Source: Polyangium mundeleinium
GTDB taxonomy: Bacteria > Myxococcota_A > Polyangia > Polyangiales > Polyangiaceae
Assembly (NCBI RefSeq): GCF_028369105.1
Contig: NZ_JAQNDO010000001.1
Coordinates: 12,556,501-12,620,500 of the forward strand
Direction: 5' to 3'
Length of the DNA stretch: 64,000 nucleotides
The position numbers and the translations under genes were made by a program. Positions 25,387-42,700 of the stretch are shown in pieces. Numbering within the stretch: position 1 is the first letter of the stretch; each line of letters opens with the position of its first letter. The notes beneath the pieces were generated by a model that was not told the origin of the DNA, searched no databases, and saw only the letters and a program-made list of their open reading frames with translations.

Positions 25387-28300
25387 CCGAGATACTCCTC
25401 GAAGGCTTCGAGTTTGTCCACGAGCCCGGCCTCGTCCTCGGCGACTGCGCTGACGTCACCGGCATCGAATGCGACGATGCTCATATCATCGACGAGGGCC
25501 CCAGGGGCCTCGCCCCGCGGCTCGTCGCCCTGCGCCTGCGCGGGAAACATCCGCTCGTAGAGATGGGTCGCGAGCGCCCGCGTCGTGGCATACGTGAAAA
25601 GGAGCGCCGCCGAGAGCTTGATCCCGAGGCTTGCCTCCAGCCTGTTCCGGAGCTCCAAGCTCATCAAGGAATCGATCCCGATGCTCGAAAATGGCGCGGA
25701 CGTGTCGATCCTCCCAGGGTCCTGCCGCAACACACGCCCAAGCTGCTCCGTCAGGTGGGCCTCGATCATCTTCGCCCGCTCCGAGGGCGCTGCCCGCTCC
25801 AGCGTTTCTCGGATCCCGCCCGCGCCGGCGCCGGCCTCGACCGTGCGAGACTTCTCGTCGATCAGCGCAGCGAAGAACGGCGCGCCTGCGAGGTGGGGAT
25901 AGAACTCCACCCATTGCCGCGCATCGAAACGCACGAGCCCCACCACCGCCTGCGGGCGCTGGAGGACCCTGTCGAAGAGAACATTCCCCTCCTCGGACAC
26001 GAACGTCTCGGCGCCGCGCGACGCGACCCGCGTGCCCCGCAGATCCGAGGCCGCCGCGAGCCCCACATCCGCAAAGGCCCCCCATTGAATGCTCACCCCG
26101 GGCAGGCCCTCCGCCGCGCGAGACTGACAAAGACCGTCGAGGAACGTATTCGCGGCCGCATAATTCGATTGTCCCGGCGAACCGAGCAACCCCGCAGCCG
26201 AGGAGTACGCCACGAAGAAATCGAGGACGTGTCCTCGCGTCGCCGCGTGCAAGTTCCATCCCCCGAGCACCTTGGGCTGCATCGGTCGCAGGAGCTGCGC
26301 TTCGCTCATGTTCTCCAGCGTCCCGTCGTCGAGGAGGCCCGCCGCGTGCACGACCCCGCGGAGCGCCGGCATCGCGCGGTCGATCTCTTGAATCACCCGA
26401 TCGACATCGTCACGCCTGGCGACGTCACCTGACAAAACCCGCACGCTCGCACCCTCGGCCTCCATGGCCTGGATCGCAGCCTGGGCCACCTCGCTGGGCG
26501 CGCTTCGACCCATGAGCGCGAGGTGCCGCGCCCCCTGCCCGACGAGCCACCGCGCCAGGGACAAACCGAGGCCGCCGAGCCCACCCGTCATGAGATACGT
26601 CCCGTCCGGCCGCACCTCGGCGCCCGCCCCCTGCCCCGCGATTGCCACGCGCGCCGCCGGATCCCGCATGGACAAGACGAGCTTTCCCGTGTGCTTGCCC
26701 TGCGCCATCCGCACGAATGCATCCAGCGCGCTCGACACCGGAAACACCTGGCACGGAAGCGGCCGCAGCACCCCCGCGCGCAGCCAGCCAATGACCTCTT
26801 CGAGCAGCGACCTCACGTACGCCGGACGGTGCAGCATCATGCCGCGCAGATCCACGAGCGAGAACGACAGATTCTTCAGGAAGGGCTTTAGCCCGAGCCG
26901 GCGATTCTCGTAATAATCGCGCTTGCCTATTTCCACGAACCTGCCGTGGTCGCGCAGCAATCCGAAGCTCGCTTCGAGCAACTCCCCGGAGAGCGAGTTC
27001 AAGACGACATCGACGCCCTCGCCGTTCGTGATCCGCTCGACGTCTCCGACAAACGAGAGGGACCGCGAGTCCATCACGTGCGCGACGCCCATGGAGCGGA
27101 GAAGTTGCCGCTTCTCTTCGCTCCCCGCCGTGGCGAAAATCTCTGCGCCCACGTGCTGAGCCCACTGGATCGCCGCCATGCCGACACCCCCGGTGCCCGC
27201 ATGAACGAGGACGCGCTCGCCCTTTTGCAGCTTCGCGACGTGCGCCAACGCATAATACGCGGTCAGGAACACGACCGGCGTCGCGGCGGCCTCGTGCCAT
27301 TCGAGCTCGGCCGGCTTTGCAACGACCAGCGCGCGGGGCGCTGTCACGTGCGAGGCCATTGCCATCGGCGTCAGCGCGAGGACCTCTTGCCCAATCGTCA
27401 GATCCTCGACCCCGGGTCCCAGGGCGACGATACGACCGGCGCATTCGCCCCCCAATCGAGGACCCTTCTGATCGGCTCCTTCCACGTCGTCCGGCATCAC
27501 GCCGAGCGCCAGGAGCACGTCGAGGAAATTCAATCCTGCCGCCTCGACCTCGATCTCGACCTCGCCGGGCCCCGGGGCCCTGCGGGCCATCGGTCGCAAC
27601 GCGAGCTTTTCGAGCACCCCGGGCGCGCGATTCTCCAGCCGGAAGGGACGTCCCGACGCAGCCTCGAACCGCTCCGCCGCACCCCCGAGATGCCCTCGCA
27701 CGAGGCGCGCCACGTACCTGCCTTCCGACCGCAGAGCGACCTGATCCTCGTCGTCCCCGGAGAGGATCTCGCCGAGCAGCCGATCCGGTTCGTCCGGGCT
27801 TGCCTCCGACGCAAGGTCGATCCGGACGCAGCCGAGGTCGGGTTGCTCGGTCGCGACCGCTCGTCCGAAGCCCCACAGGGTCGTTTGCGCGACCGCGAGC
27901 GGCCCCGCGTCCATGCCCGTCGCCTGCGCTCCGCGGGTCAGGATGTACAACCGCGGTACGTCCCGCCAACCCTGGCGCAGCAATGCTTGGGACAGGCGCA
28001 TCACGCTCGCAATGCCTCGCCGCAAATCCGCGGCGAGCGTCAGGTCCGTCGTCTCTCGGAATCCCGCGCCGTCGAGCGCCCCGCAATGAATCACGCCGCG
28101 GCAGCCGAGCTTGCCGAATGCTTCGCGCAGGACCGCGTCCCAGTGCGCCGGGTTCATCACGTCCACCCGGAATCGCCCCTCGCCGAGGCGCGCATGCCCC
28201 TCGCCTGCCATGACCTCGATGCACGTCCCACCATGGGCGCGGATTCGATCGGCGAGCGCGGCGCCGAGCCCTCGCTCGTCCACAAGCACGAGCCACGCTC

Positions 28301-31300
28301 CCGCGTCGCCCGCGGTCTCGGGCAGCGGCACGAGCTCCTTGCGCTGCCACGCGACCTCGAACACGCAATCGCCGAACGGATCACCGGCGGCCGGCCGCTC
28401 GGCCTCCGCGAGCCTCTGCACACGAAGCTCGTCGATCTCGACCCATGCATGACCCGCATCGTCGAGAATCCTCAGCGAAACGGCGGGCTCGACGCGTGCC
28501 TCCGTCCTCACGACCCGCGCGTGAACCCACGCGGTCGGACCAGGCCGACCGAAGACGCGCAAGCCTTTCACCTCGACGGGGACGTACGTGCCTTCCCCAA
28601 TCAACGATTGCAACGACGCGCCGCCCACCTGAAAACAGGCATCCATCAAGACCGGATGCACGTGATGCGCCGACGCCTCGCTTTGGAGCTCGTCGGGCAA
28701 ATGGACGCGCGCCAGGGCCTCACCCTCGCCGAGCCGAAGGCTCTGGATGCCCTGAAAATGCGCGCCGTACGACAGGCCTCGCGCCTCCATTCGCGCATAC
28801 TGCGCGCGGGCCTCGACGACCTCGGGGCAACGCGCCTCCACCGCTCCGAGGGCGTCGCCCGCACGCGCCGCGGCGGGGGTCGCGACCAAGCGCAACCTGC
28901 CCTGCGCGTGCGTCACCCATTCTTTTGCGCTCGCCTCGCGGCTGGCGATCACCACCGACGCGCCTCCGCCGGACTCCTCCCGGAGCGAGACCTGCACGAG
29001 CCGTTCTCCGCCCTCAGGCAAGGCGAGCATTCGATCGAACGACATCTCGTCGAGGCGCGCCGCGCCCGCACCGTGGACCTCGACCGCCGCCGCGAGCCCG
29101 AGCTCCACGTATCCCGCGCCCGGAAATACGACCTCCCCCTGCACGCGATGGTCTGCGAGGTAAGGGAATGCCTCCACGCTCACCCATCGCTCCCACACGT
29201 GCAGCTTTGGCTCGGCCGCTGGTACAAACCCGGCGCCGAGCAGCGGATGGCCGCCTTCCGCCTGGGTCGCCCGAGGCTTGCGCGTGCCGGCCTGGAGCCA
29301 ATATCGCTCCCGCTGCCACGGATACGCGGGCAACGTGACGAGGGGCCTCGGCTCGGGGTACAGTTTGTCCCAAGCGACGAAAGCCCCGTGCACGTACAAG
29401 CTCCCGAGCGCCTCCAGCATCGAGCGACGCTCGTCCGCGTGCCGCCGCATCGACGCAATCGCGGCCCCCTCGATCTTCGCCGCTTCGAGGTTCTCCTCGA
29501 TGGCAGGCAACAAGATCGGGTGAGGGCTCATCTCCACGAACAGGCCGTGCCCCTCCTTCATGAGCGCCTGCGTCACCTCCGAAAACCGTACGGACTGCCG
29601 AAGGTTGTCCCACCAATACAATGATCCGAGTTCGTCGCCTCGGAGCAATTGCCCGGTCACCGTCGAGCGCATGGGAAGCGCGCCCGACGAGGGACGGACG
29701 TCGTCCAGCAGGGCTAGCAAATCGCCCTGGAGCCCATCGACCTGCGGGCTGTGCGACGCCACGTCCACCTTGACGCGACGACAAAACACGCCCTTCGTCT
29801 CCAGCGCCGCGAGCACCTCCTCGACCGCCGCAGGATCCCCCGACAGCACCGTCGACCGCGGACCATTGCTCACGGCAACGCTCAGGCGATCCTCGCGACC
29901 CGCGATGAACTGCTCCGCCTCCGCCATCGGCAGCTCGACGAGCCCCATCGCTCCCTTGCCGCTGATGCGCCGCAGAAGCCGACTCCGATGGCAGATGATC
30001 CTGACCGCGTCCTCAAGGCCGAGCATCCCCGCCACGTACGCCGCGGCGACCTCGCCCATGCTATGCCCGACCACACAATCGGGCTCGACGCCCCACGACC
30101 GCCACAAGGCCGCGAGCGCGACCTCGATAGCAAACAAAACGGGCTGCACGACGTCGATCTCCGCGAGCCGCGAGCGCCCCTCCTCCGCGCCGAGCTCGTC
30201 GAGCACCGAAAAGCCGGCCTCGCGGGCGATCGCCTCGCTGGTCGTGGTGATCGCAGCCCTGAAGACCGCCTCCTCCGCCAGGAGCTGCCGCCCCATCCCG
30301 CGCCATTGCGATCCTTGCCCAGGAAAAACGAAGACGACCCTCGGACGACCCGAGGCCTTTCCCTCGACCACCCCCGAAGGCTGCTCACCTCGTCCGTACG
30401 ACGCCAGGAGCTCCGCGAGCTCCTCCCGCGTCCCGGCCACGGCCATCAGCCGTCGATCGAGGTGCGTCCGGCGCGCGCTCGCCGTGTACACGACATCGCC
30501 CAGCGACACGTCCTTCTTCGCCGACAACCATTCCGCATAAGAGCGCGCAAGCGCGCCGAGCGCCCCCGTGCTCCGCGCCGAGAGCGGAAGCAGATAACTC
30601 GAAACCGGCTTCCCCTGTGCCTTCGTCCCTCCGGGTGGCGCCTCCTCCAGAATTACGTGCGCGTTTGTTCCGCTAATACCAAATGAGCTCACGCCCGCGA
30701 AGCGAGGCGTCGCTCCTCGCGGCCAGGGCATGTTCTGTCGGGGGATCACGAAGGGCGTCCCCTCGATCTCGATGCGCGGGTTCAGCGCTCGAAAATGGAG
30801 GGTCCGCGGGATCTCCTCGCGCTCCAGCGCGAGCAGGGACTTGATCACACCCGAGACGCCGGCGGCCCCTTCGAGGTGCCCGATGTTCGTCTTGACGGCG
30901 CCGACGACGCACGGAGCCCCATCCTCGCGCGGCGCACCCAGGACCGCCTTCAGCGCGTCCATTTCGATCGGATCCCCGAGCGGGGTGCCCGTCCCGTGCG
31001 CCTCGATGTATCCGATCTGCTCCGGCCTGACGCGCGCGCTCGCCAAAGCCTGCCGCAACACCGCTTTTTGCGAAAGCACGTTCGGCGTCGTCAGACCCGT
31101 GGATCGGCCATCCTGGTTCACCGCGGAGCCGCGGATCAGCCCCCGAATTCGGTCCCCATCGCGCTCGGCATCGGAGAGTCGCTTGAGTATCAGGATGCCA
31201 CAACCCTCGCCGCGAACGTATCCGTTGGCCCGCGCGTCGAACGTCTTGCATCGACCATCCGGCGAAAGAGCGTTTGTCTGGGCCATCATCTGCATGGTGA

Positions 31301-31999
31301 ACGGCGAGACGATCGCGCTCGCGCCGCCGGCGACAGCGAGATCGCTCTCTCCGCTGCGCAGGCTCTGGCACGCGAGGTGAATCGAAACGAGCGAGGACGA
31401 GCACGCCGTGTCGACCGTGACGGCCGGGCCTTGGAACCCGAACACGTAGGAAAGCCGGCCCGCCGCGGTGCTGCCGACGTTCCCCGTCGCCGAATATGCG
31501 TCCACCGCGTCGATGCCACACGAGACAAGCTGGTGCTCGTAATCGATGATTGCGATCCCGACGAAGACGCCCGTCCGCGTACCGACGAGCCGATCGGCGT
31601 CCTGGCCGCCGTCCTCCAGCGCCTCCCACGTGACCTCCAGCAACATCCGCTGCTGCGGATCGAGGCTCATGGCCTCGCGCGGCGAGATCCTGAAGAAGCC
31701 CGCGTCGAACCCATGAACGTCGGACAGGAGCGCGGCCCAGCGCACGTCGGGACGATTCCCCGGAATCGCGTCCTTCGGCCAGCGCGACGACGGGATCTCC
31801 TGGACGGCGTCGACACCTGCACGCAATCCCTCGAAAAACGCGTCCGGTCCCTGGCCGCCTGACGGGAACCGGCAGCCGACGCCGACGATGGCGATCGGTT
31901 CGGTCTTTTCGCGAAGCAGCGCGTCGCGCTCGGCGCGCACCGTCTTCAGAACGACGAGGGTTTCCCGGAGCTTCGCGAGATAATCAGGTGCTCCGCCGC

Positions 32000-32003
<4 letters not shown>
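25383..32003 (-). CDS. Type I PKS module 3: KS-AT-DH-ER-KR-ACP (fully reducing)
   Basis: A 2206-residue module with the full reductive loop. The N-terminal coil (LAKLRETLVVLKTVRAERDA) differs in sequence from the coils of proteins 2, 4 and 5. KS: Cys201 (DTACSSSLV), EAHGTGT, NIGHLEG. AT: Ser648 in GHSMGE, IDVVQPVLFA and VASHS, the methylmalonyl pattern. DH: His952 in ADHRVQGEVVFPG and Asp in HPVLMDACFQ. ER: the NADPH loop HAGTGGVGMAAIQ near 1600. KR: GGLGGLG near 1805, LDD present, YSSAAG and NYAAAN intact. ACP: GIDSL (Ser2112). The acidic tail ends LVDKLEAFEEYLG. It should add a methyl-branched, fully saturated unit. It overlaps both neighbours by 4 nt (ATGA), indicating coupled translation. 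Confidence 0.96.
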
Positions 32004-36762
<4,759 letters not shown>

Positions 36763-36766
<4 letters not shown>

Positions 36767-39700
36767 GACAGGTAGTCCTCCGAGCGGGCCAGCTCCTCCT
36801 CGAGCTCGAGCAGGATCTCGGCCTCCGACTGCGTAATGTGCCTGGGCGACTGCACCCTTATCGGTTCACTCGGCCTCGCGGGCAGGGCCGACGAGCGCTC
36901 CGCCCGCGGCACCGCCATGGACGGGGGCGACGTGTCCGGGCGCCGGCCAGGCGCGAGGCTCATTCGATCGAGCAGGTGATCGGCAAGCGACGCGGGGTTC
37001 GGATAAGTGAAGAGGAGCGTCGCCGAGAGGCGCACGCCAAGGCTCGATTCGAGTCGGTTTCGAAGCTCCAAGCTCAAGAGAGAATCCATGCCGAGGCTCG
37101 TGAACGAGGCCAGCCGGTCGATCCGCGTGATGTCGAGCCGGAGCACCTGGCCCACGTGCTCCAGGATGTGCTTCTCCAGCATGGGGAGGCGCTCCTGCGC
37201 CGGCCTGCGTTCGAGCAGGCTGCGGAACGAGACCCGGCTCGAAGGCGGCCGATCCGTCGCCTTTTGATCCCGCTGGAGCTCCGACCAGAAGGGGATGTCG
37301 CCGACCTGCGGGTAATACTCGACCCATTGGCGCACGGAGAGGCGCAAGACGCCAATCTCGGCGCGCGGATGTTCGAGGAGCTTGCTGAACGCGAGCAGCC
37401 CCTGCGCGGGCGAGAGGCTCTCGATCCCGCGGTGCGAGAGGCGTTTGCCGCGGTTGTCCTGGACCGCCGCGAGGCCGACCTCGGCGAATGGGCCCCAATG
37501 GATGCTCGTGGCCGGGCGGCCCGTGCGCCTCCGCGCGTGGGAGAGCGCGTCGAGGAACGCGTTGGCCGCCGCATAGTTGCCCTGCCCTGGCGCGCCGAGG
37601 AGCGAGGCCGAGGAGGAATACAGGACGAAGAAATCGAGCTTCTGATCGAGCGTGCGCGCGTGCAAATGGAACGCCCCGCGGACCTTCGGCGCCATCACCC
37701 GCGTGAAGCGCTCCTCGTCCATTTCGAGGAGCGTCCGATCGTCGAGGAGACCCGCGGCGTGGACGATGCCGCGGAGCGGCGGCATGTGCTTCTTGATGTC
37801 CGCGAGCATGGCATCGACCTGGTCCTCGCGCGTCACGTCCGCCGCGACGACGTTCACCTCGGCCCCGGCCTTTCCCATGGCCGCAATGGCCTCGCGCGCC
37901 GCCTCGGAGGGGTCGCCGCGCGAGACGAGCGCGACATGCCGCGCGCCGCGCTCGACCATCCACCGGGCGAGGGACAAACCCAGGCCCCCGAGGCCGCCCG
38001 TGATCAAATATGTCGCATTCGCGAGAATGGTCGGCTTCGGGTCCTCCACGGGCAGGATGGGGACGGCGGGATCGTTCATCAAAACGACGATCTTCCCGAC
38101 GTGCTTGGCCTGGGCCATGAGGCGGTAGGCGTCGCGGGCCTCGTCCACGCGGAACTCCTTCACCGGGAGCGGCTGGAAGACGCCCATGTCGAAGAGCTGC
38201 ATCACCTCCTGGAGTAGCGCGCCGAGCAAGGCCGGTCGCTCGACCGACATGCCGGCGAGGTCCACGGCCGCATAGGAGAGGCTCTTGCGGAACGGCGTCA
38301 TCGCGAGCTGGCCGTTGTCGTAGATGTCGCGCTTGCTGAGCTCGACGAATCGGCCATAAGGCGCGAGGATCTCCAGGCTGCGCGTGCGTCCATCCCCGGT
38401 GAGGGTATTGAGGACGACGTCGACGCCCTGGCCGCTGGTCTGCTCCAGGACCTGCCCCGCGAAATCGAGCGATCGGGAATCCATGGCGTGCTCGACGCCG
38501 AGCGAGCGCAGGTACGCGCGTTTGTCCTCGCTGCCCGCCGTCGCGAAAATCTGCGCGCCGAGGAAACGCGCGAGCTGAATGGCCGCGAGCCCGGTGCCGC
38601 CCGTCGCGGTGTGGATCAAGACCCGCTCGTCATGGCCGAGGCGCGCGAGCTTGTTCAGCGCGTAATACACGGTCATGAAGACGACGGGCACGGAGGCGGC
38701 CTCGGCGAAGCTGAGCTTCGAGGGTTTTGGCGCGACGAACTCCGCGAGCGTCGTGACGTGCGAGCTGAACGAGCCCGCAGCAAAGGCGACGACCTCCTGC
38801 CCGACCTTGAACTGCTCGACGCCGCTGCCGACGGCGACCACGCGGCCGGCGCATTCGAGGCCGAGCTGCAAAGGCCCAGGCGACATGCCGGGGTAGACGC
38901 CCATGGCCTTCATGACGTCGATGAAATTGAGGCCCGCCGCCTCGACCTCGATTTCCACCTCGCCAGGGCCCGGAGGACGACGCGCAATTTCGCGCAGGAC
39001 GAGCCGGTCGAGGACGCCGAGCTCCTGGCTCTCGAGCTGGAAGGCCCGGCCATTCGCGGGCTCGGGCGGCGCATTGCCGCCAGCCGCCTCGGCCGCGTCG
39101 AACGAGCTGTGCACGAGCCGCGCGACGAACCGGCCCTCCTTGCGATACGCGATCTGATCCTCGCGATCCCGCACCGAGATCTCGCGGATCAGGAGCGAGG
39201 CCTCATCCGCGCTGCGGCACGGATCGACGTCGATGCGTGTGCATTCGAGCTCGGGGTGCTCCAGCGCGATCGTACGGCCGAGCCCCCATAACGTCGATTG
39301 CGCGACGGAGAGCGGCGTGCCGTTCGAAAGCACGGCCTGGGCGCCGCGCGTGACCAGCCAGAGGCGCGGCATGTCGCGCCACCCCTGCCGAAGCACGGCC
39401 TGGACGAGGTAAAGCGCGCTCAGACAGCCGTGCGCGACGTCGCGCTCGATCGTGTCGGTCGTGGTCCGCTCCCACGGGGTCGCGTCGAGCGCGAAGAGAT
39501 GCAGGATCCCACGGCAATGGACCTCGCGGCCAAACGCCTCACGCAGGACGCGCTGGTAATGCTCCGGGTTCGCCGGGTCGATCTCGAAGAGCCCGGCTTC
39601 GAGGCGGGAAAACCTCGACCCGGAGCGCACGCGCACGCATGTCTCGCCGCGCGCGAGCAGGAGAAACGCCATCGACGCGGCCGTCCCGCCCTCGTCCACG

Positions 39701-42700
39701 AAGCAGAGCCACGCGCCCGGGTTGCCCGTGTGCTTGATCCGCACGGATTCGCCGTCGAGGTCCTTCTTGCGCCACTCGATCGTGTAAATGGCGTCGTCGA
39801 GCGCATTCGCGGACGCCGATTTCCCGCTCTCCAGGCGCTTGATGCGCAGCCCCTGCACCTCGGCCTGCACCCGACCATCCGCGTCGATCACGTAGACGTC
39901 GCCCACGGGGTTCGCCTTGTCGTCGCTCGCGTGGAGTTGCGCGTGGACCCACGCCTCCTGCCCGAGCGAGCGGTGCAGGCGGATTCGATCGATGCCCGAC
40001 AGCACGTACGTGCCGAGCGGCTCCGTCTCCGCGGCGACGTGGACGCCCACGAGGGTCTGGAAACACGCGTCGAGCAGCGCCGGGTGAACCTGATATTGAT
40101 CCGCGTTCACCGCCACGTCGGCCGGCAAGAACACGCGGGCGAGCCCCTCCTCGGAGCCGAGCCACATCTGCTCGAGGCCGCGGAAGCTCCGGCCATAAAA
40201 GAGCCCGCCTTCCTCCATGCGGCGATAGAACGCCTCCGCGTCGACCACCGTCGGACAACGCGCCTGGAGCACGCGAGGACGCTCGCGCGAGATGCGCGCG
40301 CCCGGCGCGCCCACGCCCGTGCGCACCTTGCCCGACGCGTGCCGCGTCCACGTTTTTGCCCCCGCCTCGCGGCTCGAAACCTGAAACGACGCGCGTCCCG
40401 GCTCCTCGTCCACGAGGACGAGCTGGACGCGGCGATCCGGGTCTTTGCCGACCGGGAGCATGCGCTCGAAGGCGACCTCTTCGAGCGCGACGGAGACCTT
40501 GCCGTGCACCTCGACAACGGCGGAGAGGGCCATCTCCACGTAGCCCGCGCCTGGGAAAATCGGCTCGTTCTGCACGCGGTGATGCGCGAGGTAGGGCAGC
40601 GCCGCGATGCTCAGCGATTGCTCCCAAAAATGCAGCGTGGGCTCGACCGAGAGGTGCACCGGCGCGCCAAGCAGCGGGTGCGCCGCGGGATCGGGCGAAG
40701 CGGCATGTACGAGCCACGGCCGCGACGACGGCATCCGCGATTTCACCTCGTCCGCGAGCCAGTACCGGTCACGCTGCCAAGGATAAGCGGGCAGCGAGAT
40801 GCACCGGCCGCCGCGCGGAAAGAGCCTGCCCCACGCGAGCTCGTGGCCCTTCACGTGGAGCGCGCCGAGCGCGTCGACGAGGCAATGGCGCTCGTCCTCG
40901 TTGCGCCGGAGCGACGCAATGGCCGCCCCCTCTTTCGAGAGCATACGCAGCGTCTCCTCGATCGAATGCAAGAGGATCGGGTGCGGGCTGAGCTCCACGA
41001 AGAGAGTTTGTCCCTCCTCGGCGGATTTCGCGACGGCCCTGCCGAAGAGGACGGGCGCGCGGAGGTTTTTCACCCAGTATGACCCATCGAGCTCCACGCC
41101 CGAGACGAGCTCGCCCGTGACGGTCGAGCGCATGGCGACGCTCGCCATTCGCGGCCGGAGCTCGGCGAGCGCGGCCGAGAGGTCCTGCTTCAGCACGTCC
41201 ATCTGCGGGCTGTGCGAGGCGACGTCGACCTTCACCCGGCGGCAAAACACGCCGCTCCCCTCGAGCTTCGCGACGATCTCTTCGAGCGCCGCCGGCTCGC
41301 CCGAAATCACGGTGGAGCGCGGGCCATTGCTCACCGCGACGCTGAGCCGGTCCTCGTACCCCACGAGCGCGCGCTCGGCCTCGTCCATCGCGAGCTCGAC
41401 GAGCGCCATCGCGCCGAGCCCCGCGACACGGCGAAGGAGCTTGCTCCGCCGGCAAATGACCTTCGCCGCGTCCTCGAGGGAAAGCACGCCCGCGACGTGC
41501 GCCGCCGCGATCTCGCCCATGCTGTGGCCAATCACGGCGTCGGGCTCGACGCCCCACGCGCGCCAGAGCGCGGCGAGCGCGACCTCGATCGCGAAGAGCA
41601 TGGGCTGCACGACATCAATGCGCCCGAGCTGCGAGCGCGTCTCGTCCGCGAGGAGCTCCTCAATGACGGAGAAACCCGCCTCGCGCCGGATCACCGCGTC
41701 GCAATCCTCGATCGCCTCGCGGAAGACGGGCTTCTGCACGAAGAGCGAGCGGCCCATGCCGACCCACTGCGAGCCCTGCCCAGGAAACACGAAGACCAGG
41801 CCGCGCCGGCCGCCGATCGGCACCGAGCCCGCGCGCGCGAGGGGATGATCACGCCCCTCGGCGACCGCGCGCAGCCCGTCGAGGACCTCCGCCCGCGTAC
41901 GCGCCGCGACGACGCCGCGCGTGCGGTGGTGCGCGCGGCGAACGCTCATCGTGTAGCAGACGTCCCGCAGCACGATCCCGTTCGCCTTGTCGATGTGCTG
42001 GAAGAGGCGCCGCGCAGCGTCGCGCATCGCCGTCTCGGTCTGGCCCGAGACCGGCACGAGATGCACGTGGCCCGTCTCGGTCGCCTCGGTCTCCGCGCGA
42101 CGATCCAGCACGCTCGCGCCGTGCACGAAGAGCTGACCGACAGCCTCGCGGATCGAGCGGCCCTCGTCCTCGTTGCGCCAGAGCGCCGCCACCGCAGCAG
42201 CCGTGGCTTGCTTGTCCACGTGGCGAATGCACTCGTCGATTGAGTGCTTGACGATGGGGTGCGGCGCAATTTCGAGGAAGACCGCGAGCCCGTCGTCGAG
42301 GAGGCGCTGAATGCCGTTCGCGAACAGAACCGGCTCGCCGAGCTGCCGCGACCAGTACGCGACGTCGAGGTCCTCGCCGCGGATGCGCTCGCCCGTGAGG
42401 CTTGAGACGACAGGGACCCGCGCGCTCATCGGGTGCAGGCCGGTGAGCAAAGGCGGCAGCTCGTCCATCAGGTAGGCCATCTGCGGCCCATGCACGGCGG
42501 CGCCGGTGCTGACCGGGCGGGCGAAGACGCCGCGTGAAGCGAACGACGCCGCGATGCCGGCGAGCGCGCCGCCATCCCCGGAAAAAACCGTGGAGGTCGG
42601 GCTCGCGGCGATGGCCCTGTGAATGCGGCCTCCCGAAGACGCGGCGATCGACTGCGCCTCGTCCCAGCCGACGCCCGCGAGGAGCATCATCCCCTGACCG